A DNA stretch of 64,000 bases from Actinomycetes bacterium (GTDB lineage Bacteria > Actinomycetota > Actinomycetes > Nanopelagicales > Nanopelagicaceae). Below the pieces are notes generated by a model that saw nothing but the letters and a program-made list of their open reading frames with translations, was not told the origin of the DNA and made no database searches. Position numbers and translations under genes: made by a program. Positions within the stretch are counted from its first letter, which is position 1. Each line of letters opens with the position of its first letter. The DNA lies in the NCBI GenBank assembly GCA_025363635.1, contig JANYDL010000053.1, positions 1-64,000 of the forward strand, given 5' to 3'. This document shows, in pieces, positions 43,213 through 51,968 of the stretch.

Positions 43213-44535
43213 GAACGATTCCAATACTCGAACCCCAAAGACCATTCCTTCAATAGGGACTCGTTCATCAACTCCGTGAAATAAAGCCATAAAGTCCAAA
43301 TCTTTGGGCAATTTAAGAGGAGAAAAACCGTAACCGGCAATTCCAAGTTCTGAAAGCGCTTTATTATCTGTCCCGCCACTCATCATGTAAGGAACTGGAA
43401 TTCCCTCGGGATCCTCCTGTAGCAGCGCCTTGCACATCGCATCAACAAGTGGTCCTTCAAATTCCACTTCTAATGCGATATCTCGAGTGATAGTTTCAAT
43501 AGCAATGTCAGGACCGATCAACTCTCGAACTGTAGCGTTTAGCTCATTTTCCAACCCAGGCAAGAAACGTCCATCAACAATGGCAGATGCACTTTGTGGA
43601 ATGACATTTGCTTTATAGCCCGCCTCCAAAAGAGTTGGGTTGGCCGTATTTTGTAGGGTCGCCCCAATCATTCTTCCCGCAGAGCCAAGCTCGGGTAACA
43701 ACGGTCGAAGATCTGATTCTTCGTAGGGTTTGCCAGTTGCTTGGGCGACATATTGAAAAAGAGTTTTGACCGATTTCGAATATCGCTGGGGCCAGATATG
43801 TGAACCAATTTTTGCGATCGCAAGCGATAAGGCGGTAATTGCATTCTCATCGTTCATCATGGATCCATGGCCAGCCCGACCGTGGGCAGTTAACTTCATC
43901 CAATGAATTCCTTTTTGAGCAGCTTCAATCAAATACAGACGTTTATTCTCCCCCACTGTGACTGAAAAACCACCGACTTCAGAGATCGCTTCATTGCACC
44001 CGTCGAAGACTTCAGGATGTTCTTTCACCATCCATCGTGATCCATAGATGCTGCCAGCCTCTTCATCAGCAAAGAAAACAAGGACTATTCGCCGCGGAGG
44101 TTTATAACCAGTTCTTGCCCATTTGCGGACAATGGCAAGAATCATCGCATTCATATTCTTCATATCGACGGCGCCGCGACCCCAGATCATCCCATCTTTG
44201 ACATCCCCAGAAAAAGGATCGATAGTCCAGTCTTCTGCGTGTGCAGGCACGACATCTATATGACCGTGAACCACCAGTCCTGCTCGTGTCATATCACTTC
44301 CATCAATGTTGGCAACTACATTGCATCTGCCGGGAGCGGACTCGTAAATACGAGCAGTAATTCCAACTTCGAAAAGTTTTGCTACAACGAAATTTGCAAT
44401 TTCTATTTCATTGCCTTTGCCGTCCCCATAATTCACACTGGGAATTCGGATCATCTCTTGACACAGTGTGATTGCATCACGTTCTAGATCCGAGAGGCTG
44501 AAGGAGGCGAGCTCATCGATTCTTTCAATCATCAT
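43198..44535 (-). CDS. M20-family zinc peptidase
   Basis: A 445-residue metallopeptidase of the M20/ArgE/DapE/carboxypeptidase family. Zinc and catalytic motifs are GLVVHGHIDVVPAHAEDWTI (His, then Asp), WGRGAVDMKNMNAM (Asp), FADEEAGSIYGSRW (Glu-Glu), GHGSMMNDENAI in the lid domain and a C-terminal His in MALFHGVDERVP. It probably cleaves a small peptide or acylated amino acid; it matches Rv2141c in position. Two ATGs (44535, 44532) are possible starts. It overlaps the converging aldo/keto reductase gene by 15 bases. Confidence 0.93.
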   Translation of the reverse strand: MMIERIDELASFSLSDLERDAITLCQEMIRIPSVNYGDGKGNEIEIANFVVAKLFEVGITARIYESAPGRCNVVANIDGSDMTRAGLVVHGHIDVVPAHAEDWTIDPFSGDVKDGMIWGRGAVDMKNMNAMILAIVRKWARTGYKPPRRIVLVFFADEEAGSIYGSRWMVKEHPEVFDGCNEAISEVGGFSVTVGENKRLYLIEAAQKGIHWMKLTAHGRAGHGSMMNDENAITALSLAIAKIGSHIWPQRYSKSVKTLFQYVAQATGKPYEESDLRPLLPELGSAGRMIGATLQNTANPTLLEAGYKANVIPQSASAIVDGRFLPGLENELNATVRELIGPDIAIETITRDIALEVEFEGPLVDAMCKALLQEDPEGIPVPYMMSGGTDNKALSELGIAGYGFSPLKLPKDLDFMALFHGVDERVPIEGMVFGVRVLESFLENC

Positions 44536-44615
44536 GGACCTATTCTCTCCAATAGAAGGGGTAAATCACGTATTTGGTTTACGCCCCCGAGAGTTGATAT
44601 TGTGGGCCTTCACTC

Positions 44616-44699
44616 GTCCGGGTGGCGGAATTGGCAGACGCGCTAGCTTGAGGTGCTAGTGCTCGAAAGGGCTTCGGGGTTCAAGTCCCCGTTCGGACA
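44616..44699 (+). tRNA. tRNA-Leu (anticodon GAG)
   Basis: An 84-nt class II tRNA. Acceptor arms GTCCGGG (44616-44622) and TTCGGAC (44692-44698) pair with two G-U pairs; the discriminator is A 44699. The anticodon stem CTAGC/GCTAG encloses TTGAGGT, reading GAG. A long variable arm (TGCTCGAAAGGGCT) and the T arm GGGGTTCAAGTCCCC are present. CCA is not encoded. Confidence 0.96.
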
Positions 44700-44759
44700 C
44701 ATTTATGCAGGGGATGTTGATCGATTGTGCGCTGGCTGGGGAAGAGCGGGAAGGACACC

Positions 44760-45293
44760 ATGTCAAAGAACCTCGACAGAGCGCGGTCATTGGTTCGTGA
44801 GATCCCGGACTATCCCATTCCAGGTGTTCGATTTCAGGATTTAACCCCACTTTTGGCCGATGGCGAGTCTTTTAAGGCGACCATCGAAGCGCTTCAGGAA
44901 TATACCGATGGTTCCGATCTCATTGCAGGAATCGAAGCACGTGGCTTCATCTTCGCCGCGGCTCTAGCCTTCTCATCCCATCGCGGATTTGTGCCTATCC
45001 GGAAAAAAGGGAAGCTCCCACATCTCACTTTTGGAGAAAGTTACGGATTGGAATATGGATCAGATGTACTAGAAATCCATCAGGACGCAATTCCTCATGG
45101 CACACGTACCGTGATTGTCGACGATGTTCTTGCAACCGGTGGCACGGTATCGGCAGCAATAAAATTGATTGAAAGATCTGGCGGCGTTGTTTCAAAAGTC
45201 ATCACCATTTTGGAGATCTCATCTTTAGGCGGTCGTCGGAGAATTCTTGAAGAGAACTTAGATCTCTCGATCCATTCACTTTTTCTAATTTGA
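44760..45293 (+). CDS. apt: Adenine phosphoribosyltransferase
   Basis: A 177-residue purine salvage enzyme making AMP from adenine and PRPP. Family segments are IPDYPIPGVRFQDLTPLLAD, AGIEARGFIFAAALA, VPIRKKGKLP and the PRPP loop VIVDDVLATGGTVSAAIKLI. GGAAGGA lies 5 bases before ATG 44760; a longer frame from 44727 is not supported. In Mycobacterium apt follows the sec genes and precedes relA; here it is followed after 2 bases by an acyltransferase gene. Confidence 0.95.
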   Translation: MSKNLDRARSLVREIPDYPIPGVRFQDLTPLLADGESFKATIEALQEYTDGSDLIAGIEARGFIFAAALAFSSHRGFVPIRKKGKLPHLTFGESYGLEYGSDVLEIHQDAIPHGTRTVIVDDVLATGGTVSAAIKLIERSGGVVSKVITILEISSLGGRRRILEENLDLSIHSLFLI

Positions 45294-45295
45294 TC

Positions 45296-47137
45296 ATGAT
45301 CCTTGAAATTCAAGGTCTTCGAGCTGTTGCTGCAATGCTTGTCGTACTTTTTCATGCACGATTCATCTCGGGTGGATTTATCGGAGTGGATATTTTCTAT
45401 GTCATCTCTGGTTATCTCATCACAGGACTATTACTTCGAGAAATTGAAAAAACCGGGACAGTTTCATTTATCAAATTTTTCGCCCGAAGAATCAAACGAC
45501 TTTTGCCGTCATCCTTCTTCGTCTTAATTTGCACAGCCATCGCTTCATTTCTTATCTTGCCCAGCGCCGCTCGAGCCAATCTTGGAAGAGATGTAATAGC
45601 GGGCGCTCTCTACATCAGCAATTATCTTTTTGCTTTCTGGCAAAATGACTATCAAAATTTAGGAGCGACCCCCTCCCCGATTATTCACTTTTGGTCTCTC
45701 GCAGTCGAGGAACAGTTCTATCTTATTTGGCCCTTCTTATTAGTTGCCGCGTATAAATTCGGAGGCAGGCGTGCGCTCTTTCGAATTATCGCCGTCATTA
45801 CTTTCATTTCGTTCTGCTATTCGCTTTACCTAACCACACATTCGCCCATTTGGTCATTTTATATATTGCCTACACGTGCTTGGGAATTGGGAATAGGGGC
45901 GTTGATACTCTGGCATCCCGTTAAACGTCACTTTTTGAGGGCCTTTGGCTATCTTTTCGTCCTTGCCCTACTGGGCTCAAGTCTCCTTTACAGCTCGGGT
46001 ACTGCCTTCCCAGGTTGGGCGGCAACCATTCCAGTGTTGGCATGCGCAGGGATCATTCGATACGCGAATTCCCTACCGAAAGGGATCTCCGTTCCTCTAA
46101 GCAATCGATACATCCAATGGCTTGGTGCAGTCTCCTACCCCGCATACCTTTGGCATTGGCCCATTCTCGTACTTGCACCTCAATGGTTGAATCATCCCTT
46201 GAGCATCGTTCAAAGAGTAACAGGCGTTCTTCTCACACTACTTTTAGCAGACTTAACTCATCGCTTTATTGAACAGCCTTTACGATTCGTTAAAACCGCT
46301 CCGAGAGTTATTTTTTCATTTGCTTTCATGATTACTCTTATCAGCGTTTCCCTTGGATCGGCGATAGCCATTTCATCTCCGAAAGTCATTGCGTCAGGTT
46401 TAGATCTTTCGACCATCACACAAAAGCCAGCAATCTATGCCGACGGATGCCAGTTAGACAAGAACCAACTGAAGTCTGGACCTTGTTTATATGGAGATCC
46501 GCAAGGGAAAAGAACAATAGTGCTCTTTGGCGATTCTCATGCTGCGCAGTGGTTTCCGACTCTCGACCTAATTGCAAAATCACACAAATGGAAATTGGTA
46601 GTACTCACTAAATCTAGTTGTCCCGCAACGAGCGTCTCGCTCCCCGACATCGGCGCCTTCCGCAATACACAATGTGCGATATGGAGAGAGAATTCCTTTC
46701 TGCGAATTGCCTCGCTCAAGCCATACGCCGTGCTAACTAGCAACTTTGGCCATTATGCACCTCCGGCTGCAGAAAGAAATGACACAAATTGGTGGCGCAA
46801 AGGATATATCTTGACTATGGATCGCTTAAAAGGATTGGTGAGTGCTTCGGGATTCGCAATTTCCATTGATGACACACCATTACCAACCCAAGACATACCA
46901 TCATGCTTGACATCTGATCGACCCGAATTGTGTTTTGCGTTACCAACAAAGAATGTGGTGTTCATCAGTCAGACTTCTCACATCAACCCCACGCCTTGGT
47001 TATGTGATCGAGGTACCTGTCCCGCCATCCGAAACGGAATTGTCGTGTATCGCGATACTACTCATCTCAGCGTTGGTTACGCCGTATATCTAGTGCCCGA
47101 TATGACAAATGCTCTCAAGTCTCTGGGCGTGCTGTAA
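45296..47137 (+). CDS. OafA-type acyltransferase with SGNH hydrolase domain
   Basis: A 613-residue protein. Residues 1 to about 370 are an acyltransferase-3 membrane domain with some ten helices; the N-terminus has LEIQGLRAVAAMLVVLFHAR with the catalytic His and GGFIGVDIFYVISGYLIT, then FWSLAVEEQFYLIWP. From about residue 395 comes an SGNH-type domain: VLFGDSHAAQWFP with the nucleophilic Ser and YRDTTHLSVGYA with the Asp and His. Such proteins O-acetylate cell-surface polysaccharides or peptidoglycan. The acceptor is unknown. The start is 2 bases after the apt stop. Confidence 0.92.
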   Translation: MILEIQGLRAVAAMLVVLFHARFISGGFIGVDIFYVISGYLITGLLLREIEKTGTVSFIKFFARRIKRLLPSSFFVLICTAIASFLILPSAARANLGRDVIAGALYISNYLFAFWQNDYQNLGATPSPIIHFWSLAVEEQFYLIWPFLLVAAYKFGGRRALFRIIAVITFISFCYSLYLTTHSPIWSFYILPTRAWELGIGALILWHPVKRHFLRAFGYLFVLALLGSSLLYSSGTAFPGWAATIPVLACAGIIRYANSLPKGISVPLSNRYIQWLGAVSYPAYLWHWPILVLAPQWLNHPLSIVQRVTGVLLTLLLADLTHRFIEQPLRFVKTAPRVIFSFAFMITLISVSLGSAIAISSPKVIASGLDLSTITQKPAIYADGCQLDKNQLKSGPCLYGDPQGKRTIVLFGDSHAAQWFPTLDLIAKSHKWKLVVLTKSSCPATSVSLPDIGAFRNTQCAIWRENSFLRIASLKPYAVLTSNFGHYAPPAAERNDTNWWRKGYILTMDRLKGLVSASGFAISIDDTPLPTQDIPSCLTSDRPELCFALPTKNVVFISQTSHINPTPWLCDRGTCPAIRNGIVVYRDTTHLSVGYAVYLVPDMTNALKSLGVL

Positions 47138-47179
47138 CCAGGTTGGCAATATTCTCAGGATACATGGCATTATTCACTC

Positions 47180-47824
47180 GTGGCCGAATTGATTTACTAC
47201 TGCGGAACTATGGACAGTGGAAAGTCAACACTCGCCCTGCAAACGGCACATAATCATCAAAGCCGTGGTCGTTCTGGCTTGATTTTTACAAGTAAAGATC
47301 GCGCCGGAAGCGGAGTCATCTCTTCGCGATTGGGACTACGGCGACAAGCAATCGAAGTAGATGAAGTAATCGACATTCATCGTTTTGTTGTGGATCAACT
47401 TTCCATGGGTGAGCGAATCGACTATGTCATATGCGATGAAGCGCAGTTCTATCAGCCGGAGCAGATTGAACAATTGGCAAAGATTGTTGATGGGCTCAGC
47501 ATCGATGTATTTGCTTTCGGCATTCTCACAGATTTTCGCACATCTCTTTTTCCCGGCTCGGCTCGTCTCGTTGAATTATCTGATCGAGTAAATACACTTC
47601 AAGTTGAGGCCTTATGCTGGTGCGGAGCAAGAGCAACGCACAACGCCCGCACCGAAGGTGGGGTGATGATCACTGAAGGTGAACAGGTTGTTGTTGGAGA
47701 CGTTACTTCAGGGCAGGAAATTGCTTATGAAGTTTTATGTCGTCGACATCACATGCGTCAAGTGACAGCACGAGCCTCCAAAGCAGGTCACACATCTCCA
47801 GAACCACTTCCGTTTAAGAACTGA
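47180..47824 (+). CDS. tdk: Thymidine kinase
   Basis: A 214-residue type II thymidine kinase for dTMP salvage. The P-loop is YYCGTMDSGKSTLALQTAHN near the N-terminus; YVICDEAQFYQPEQIEQLAK is the Walker B/lasso region, DFRTSLFPGS the substrate-binding segment, and zinc is probably bound by CWCGARATHNART and the later Cys-Arg-Arg-His-His. GTG 47180 is the start. Together with apt and the NCS2 permease downstream, it points to nucleobase and nucleoside salvage. Confidence 0.95.
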   Translation: MAELIYYCGTMDSGKSTLALQTAHNHQSRGRSGLIFTSKDRAGSGVISSRLGLRRQAIEVDEVIDIHRFVVDQLSMGERIDYVICDEAQFYQPEQIEQLAKIVDGLSIDVFAFGILTDFRTSLFPGSARLVELSDRVNTLQVEALCWCGARATHNARTEGGVMITEGEQVVVGDVTSGQEIAYEVLCRRHHMRQVTARASKAGHTSPEPLPFKN

Positions 47825-47865
47825 GATTTCACCAGACCCATCCCCAAAAAAACGAAAGAAGGATC

Positions 47866-48903
47866 ATGAAATCGCGTGGATTAGTTGTGCATGACTCAAA
47901 GTCTCCTCTTGTTCCATATGAATTTGAACGTCGGGATCTACGCCCTCATGATGTTGGGCTAGACATACTCTTTTCGGGCATTTGCCACTCTGATATTCAC
48001 CAGGCTCGTGAAGAGTGGGGGCCATCCATTTTTCCCATGGTGCCAGGCCACGAAATTGTTGGAATTGTTACTTCAGTTGGTTCTGAAGTTACTAAATTTG
48101 TCGTCGGAGAGAGGATAGGAGTCGGCGTATTCATCGATTCCTGCCGAACATGCACACACTGCAAGCGCGGACTCCAGCAATATTGCACCGAGGGTATGAC
48201 GGGCACATATAACGCTCTCGATCGTGACGGTGAGAACGCACTCGGGGGTTATTCAAATACTTTTGTGATCAATGAGGATTATGCAGTTCATGTGCCAACG
48301 AACCTTTCCCTAGCAGGCGTAGCCCCACTCCTCTGCGCCGGCATCACTCTTTATTCGCCCCTCAAACATTGGAAAACTCATATCGGGACAAGGGTGGGCG
48401 TGATGGGCCTGGGCGGATTGGGCCACATGGGGGTCAAATTTGCCAAAGCGCTTGGTGCCCAAGTGACCGTATTTTCGCACTCCGCAATTAAGGAAAATGA
48501 CGCCTTAGCGATGGGCGCAGACTCTTTTGTATGCACTACTGAAAGTTCAATCCTTAAAAAGCATTCATCATCTTTTGATCTTATTCTTAATACCGTTTCT
48601 GCGAGCCTTGATATAGCGCCCTACCTGAATCTTTTAGATCTCGACGGAACGCTCGTCGCAATCGGATTACCTACTCGGCCGTATTCCGTCCCCGTAGGAA
48701 CGCTTCTGGGAGCTCGGCGATCGGTGGCTGGTTCCATGATTGGCGGAATTCCTGAAATGCAAGAGATGCTCGACTTTTGTGGTCGTCACGCGATCGTTAG
48801 CGATGTCGAAGTTATTTCAGCGAACTACGCAAATGTTGCATACGATCGCACTGTTGCTAGCGATGTAAAGTATCGATTTGTGATTGATGGCTCTACTTTT
48901 TGA
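47866..48903 (+). CDS. Zinc-dependent alcohol dehydrogenase (YahK/CAD-like)
   Basis: A 345-residue medium-chain dehydrogenase. Catalytic zinc ligands are in FSGICHSDIHQAREEWG and PMVPGHEIVG; the structural zinc site is DSCRTCTHCKRGLQQYC; the cofactor loop is GVMGLGGLGHMGVKFAKALG. The Cys-His-Ser-Asp arrangement and the overall sequence resemble the NADP-dependent aldehyde reductase group that includes YahK. The substrate is unknown. Its stop abuts that of the converging DUF554 gene with no base between. Confidence 0.93.
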   Translation: MKSRGLVVHDSKSPLVPYEFERRDLRPHDVGLDILFSGICHSDIHQAREEWGPSIFPMVPGHEIVGIVTSVGSEVTKFVVGERIGVGVFIDSCRTCTHCKRGLQQYCTEGMTGTYNALDRDGENALGGYSNTFVINEDYAVHVPTNLSLAGVAPLLCAGITLYSPLKHWKTHIGTRVGVMGLGGLGHMGVKFAKALGAQVTVFSHSAIKENDALAMGADSFVCTTESSILKKHSSSFDLILNTVSASLDIAPYLNLLDLDGTLVAIGLPTRPYSVPVGTLLGARRSVAGSMIGGIPEMQEMLDFCGRHAIVSDVEVISANYANVAYDRTVASDVKYRFVIDGSTF

Positions 48904-49647
48904 TTAGATAAAAGCATGGAGTCCCCACGCCACAAAGGGTGCAAAAACGAGAGCCGGCAGAAGATTACCGACAGCGACCTCCTTGATGCGCAAAAGTCGC
49001 AACCCGATGCAGATTAAGAGAACTCCGCCCGCTATGGTCATGGCATCAACTTGGTAGCCATCTAGGACCGACCCTAGGAAAATTCCGACCACGGTCCAGA
49101 TACCTTGATAGATTCCAACTGGCAGCGCTGAAACCGCGACTCCCCATCCAAGCGAGGCGGCGAATGCCATTGACGTAAAAAAGTCCAAAGAACTCTTCAA
49201 CACAAGTTGATCAATTCCCGTTGACATCCCGTCACTTATGCTTCCGAGTATCGCAAGTGGCCCGATGGCGAAGAGCAGAGAGGCCGAAACAAATCCTTCT
49301 ACAAAAGTACTCTCCCCTGATGCGCGGAATTTAACTCGTAACCTTTCACCCAACGATTCCAGCCGATCTTCAAGGCGCAGCGCTGAACCAAGAAGTCCTC
49401 CAAAAATCAACGAGGCAAGAATCGTGAGTAATGGCCAACCTTTTGGCACACCTGCAATGTATCGATGCGACCACAAAGGAATGAATGCACTGGCTGCGCC
49501 CAATAAGACTGTTAGGCCCACTACATCGGTTAGGAGTGCCCGCGTACGGCTGGACATTCTTCCTCCGATAAAAATTCCAAGAATTGAACCTCCGACAATT
49601 GCAAACACATTGATGACCGTGCCCATGCCGGGGAAGGAGAGGTCCAT
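48904..49647 (-). CDS. DUF554 membrane protein (YdfK/YqgA-like)
   Basis: A 247-residue integral membrane protein with about seven hydrophobic segments. It starts with GMGTVINVFAIVGGSILGIF and has GGLLGSALRLEDRLESLGER, FVSASLLFAIGPLAILGSIS and MTIAGGVLLICIGLRLL, which are typical of DUF554. The function is not known. It abuts adh on its 3' side and is divergent from the YczE-like gene across 41 bases. Confidence 0.88.
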   Translation of the reverse strand: MDLSFPGMGTVINVFAIVGGSILGIFIGGRMSSRTRALLTDVVGLTVLLGAASAFIPLWSHRYIAGVPKGWPLLTILASLIFGGLLGSALRLEDRLESLGERLRVKFRASGESTFVEGFVSASLLFAIGPLAILGSISDGMSTGIDQLVLKSSLDFFTSMAFAASLGWGVAVSALPVGIYQGIWTVVGIFLGSVLDGYQVDAMTIAGGVLLICIGLRLLRIKEVAVGNLLPALVFAPFVAWGLHAFI

Positions 49648-49688
49648 AGCATTTAAGCCTATCCGAGGCGATGAGATAACCTGCCATC

Positions 49689-50366
49689 ATGTTTCGAACT
49701 CTTTTTGTGAAGATCGCAAGATGGTTGCGACCCCATCGAACGATTCCGCACCTACCGTGGAGGGCGCAAGGACGATGGAAGCCAACGACCCCGAGTTTCG
49801 CAATACTGCTACTTGGATTATCTCTCTTCGGCTTAGGCGAGGCTCTCTTAGTTCAATCAGCTCTTGGCAATTCTCCGTGGGTGGTTCTGGCTCAAGGTTT
49901 CTCGATTCATACTGGAATGAATCTGGGGTGGGCTACTTTCGTAACGAGTTGCGCGGTTCTCCTCTTATGGATTCCACTCAAGGAACGTCCTGGTTTTGGC
50001 ACGCTGATGAATATCATCGTCATCGCCATTGCTTTGCAAATCGGAGTTAATTTAATTCCGCTCCAAAACCTTTTCCTTGCACAAATTCTCTTCGCACTTC
50101 TCGGGGTTCTCTGTGTGGGCGTTGCATCCTCTCTTTATATCTCAAGTGGTTTAGGACCTGGTCCCAGAGATGGCTTGATGACCGGTATACATAACCGAAC
50201 CGGAATACGGATCGGACGTGTTCGATTGACGATTGAGGCGATGGTTCTCCTCTGTGGAGCAGCGCTTGGCGGCAAGGTCGGCTTAGGGACGGCCCTCTTT
50301 GCGCTCCTGATTGGCCAATCTGTCGCCATCGCATTTGGAATTCTCGCGCGTCTTAGGCACACATGA
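49689..50366 (+). CDS. YczE/YyaS-type membrane protein
   Basis: A 225-residue membrane protein. The N-terminal 40 residues are basic and cytosolic-like; five hydrophobic helices follow, beginning LLLGLSLFGLGEALLVQSAL. Signature segments are LGNSPWVVLAQGFSIHTGMN and the Gly-rich ISSGLGPGPRDGLMTGIHNR, which define the YczE family. The function is unknown. It runs towards the NCS2 permease gene with a 104-base gap that contains two hairpins. Confidence 0.87.
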   Translation: MFRTLFVKIARWLRPHRTIPHLPWRAQGRWKPTTPSFAILLLGLSLFGLGEALLVQSALGNSPWVVLAQGFSIHTGMNLGWATFVTSCAVLLLWIPLKERPGFGTLMNIIVIAIALQIGVNLIPLQNLFLAQILFALLGVLCVGVASSLYISSGLGPGPRDGLMTGIHNRTGIRIGRVRLTIEAMVLLCGAALGGKVGLGTALFALLIGQSVAIAFGILARLRHT

Positions 50367-50400
50367 TCAACTTTTCCCGATAGCGTCTGCTCATCCTCCC

Positions 50401-50464
50401 CCGGCTTGTGGGCCGTGAAGCCACACGGGGTCGCAAACACCCCCGATACCAAAACAGTAAGGGG
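50401..50464 (+). other. Structured leader upstream of the NCS2 permease gene
   Basis: Two hairpins can be drawn: GGCTT (50403-50407) with AAGCC (50418-50422), and GGGGT (50427-50431) with ACCCC (50439-50443). They precede AAGGGG (50459-50464), the RBS of the permease gene. It does not match any purine, guanidine or ppGpp riboswitch consensus that I know. It could also be the end of the upstream transcript. Confidence 0.4.
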
Positions 50465-50470
50465 ATGGTT

Positions 50471-51907
50471 ATGCTCGATAGTTATTTTAAAATTTCCGAA
50501 CGTGGCTCCACCGTGGGGCGCGAAATTCGAGGAGGTATTGTCACCTTCTTCACGATGGCTTATATCGTGGCTCTTAACCCACTTATTATCGGTTTGAGTA
50601 AAGATGGTGACGGAAAATATCTAGGCGGAGATGGCTCTCATCCCAATCTGGCCATGATTGCGGCAGCGACTGCTCTTATTGCTGGGGTGCTCACCATTCT
50701 TATGGGCTTCGTTGCAAATTTCCCGATAGCGCTAGCAACGGGACTAGGGCTCAATACTTTCGTTGCGGTAGGAATTGCGTCAAAAATGACGTGGGCCGAT
50801 GCAATGGGTCTCATTGTTCTCGAGGGCTTAATCATTACAGTTCTCGTTTTGACAGGTTTTAGAACCGCCGTGTTCAGGGCCGTTCCTCAACAATTGAAAA
50901 TCGCCATCTCGGTGGGTATCGGTTTGTTTATTGCTCTCATCGGTCTTGTTGATTCAGGATTCGTTCGCCGCACGGGAGCAGGTCCGGTCCCTGTGACACT
51001 GGGTGATAACGGCACACTTGTTGGTTGGCCCATAATCATTTTTGCTTTTGGACTTTTCCTTATGATCGCTCTGCTTGTGAAGAAGGTGAAGGGGGCGCTT
51101 CTTATCGGAATTGCACTCTCAACTGTCCTTGCTGTGATCGTAGAATCTGCATTTAAAATTGGGCCCAACTTCATGCCACCCGACAAGATTAATCCCAAAG
51201 GATGGGGACTCAATGTTCCAAGGGTCCCATCAAAAATAGTAGCAAAGCCAGACTTTGGACTTCTAGGTCACTTCAGTTTGCTCGGTTCCTTCGGTCGGAT
51301 TAGTGCAATTTCTGCAATCTTGCTTGTCTTTACCCTCCTACTTTCGGACTTCTTTGACACAGTCGGCACCGTAACCGCCATTGCCAACGAAGCGGGGTTG
51401 GTTGATTCACAAGGAGTCATTCCAAAAACAGAACAGATCCTGCTTGTTGACTCCCTTGCCGCTGTAGCTGGCGGAATGGGAAGTATCTCTTCTAACACTT
51501 CCTATATCGAATCAGCCTCTGGAGTAGGAGAAGGTGCTCGCACCGGTTTGGCGTCTATCGTCACTGGAATATGTTTTCTCTTTACTACTTTCTTGGCGCC
51601 GCTAGTTGCCGTTATTCCTTATGAAGCAGCAACTCCAGCATTGGTAATCGTTGGATTCTTGATGATGACGCAAATCAAAAGTGTTGATTGGGAAGACTTG
51701 GGCATCGCTATACCCGCCTTCCTCACGATCATCCTTATGCCCTTTACCTACAGCATTTCTGTTGGCATAGGAGCGGGATTCGTCTCACATGTTGTCATTC
51801 GGTTTGTCCAGGGAAGAAGGAAAGAGATCCATCCCTTGCTTCTGCTCGTTTCAGGGCTCTTTATGATCTATTTCTTAACCTCACCCATTAACATCTGGAT
51901 CGGATAA
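50471..51907 (+). CDS. NCS2-family purine permease (AzgA/GhxP-like)
   Basis: A 478-residue membrane transporter with about twelve to fourteen helices. Typical segments are REIRGGIVTFFTMAYIVALN, TGLGLNTFVAVGI (the family's Gln/Asn-type motif region), LLLSDFFDTVGTVTAIANEA and SSNTSYIESASGVGEGARTG. This subgroup moves adenine, guanine or hypoxanthine with protons. ATG 50471 has AAGGGG at 6 bases; an in-frame ATG 50465 lies too close to that site. A strong terminator follows. Confidence 0.93.
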   Translation: MLDSYFKISERGSTVGREIRGGIVTFFTMAYIVALNPLIIGLSKDGDGKYLGGDGSHPNLAMIAAATALIAGVLTILMGFVANFPIALATGLGLNTFVAVGIASKMTWADAMGLIVLEGLIITVLVLTGFRTAVFRAVPQQLKIAISVGIGLFIALIGLVDSGFVRRTGAGPVPVTLGDNGTLVGWPIIIFAFGLFLMIALLVKKVKGALLIGIALSTVLAVIVESAFKIGPNFMPPDKINPKGWGLNVPRVPSKIVAKPDFGLLGHFSLLGSFGRISAISAILLVFTLLLSDFFDTVGTVTAIANEAGLVDSQGVIPKTEQILLVDSLAAVAGGMGSISSNTSYIESASGVGEGARTGLASIVTGICFLFTTFLAPLVAVIPYEAATPALVIVGFLMMTQIKSVDWEDLGIAIPAFLTIILMPFTYSISVGIGAGFVSHVVIRFVQGRRKEIHPLLLLVSGLFMIYFLTSPINIWIG

Positions 51908-51922
51908 CTTAAATGAAGTAGA

Positions 51923-51962
51923 AGAGAGAGCGTGGTCTTCTGGCCACGCTCTCTCTTTCTTC
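51923..51962 (+). terminator. Strong intrinsic terminator between converging permease and ABC genes
   Basis: A 13-bp perfect stem, AGAGAGAGCGTGG (51923-51935) with CCACGCTCTCTCT (51944-51956), an 8-nt loop and a T-rich tail (51957 on). The minus-strand tail is C/T-rich but less uniform, so it may act mainly on the plus strand. Confidence 0.88.
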
Positions 51963-51968
51963 TTAAAA

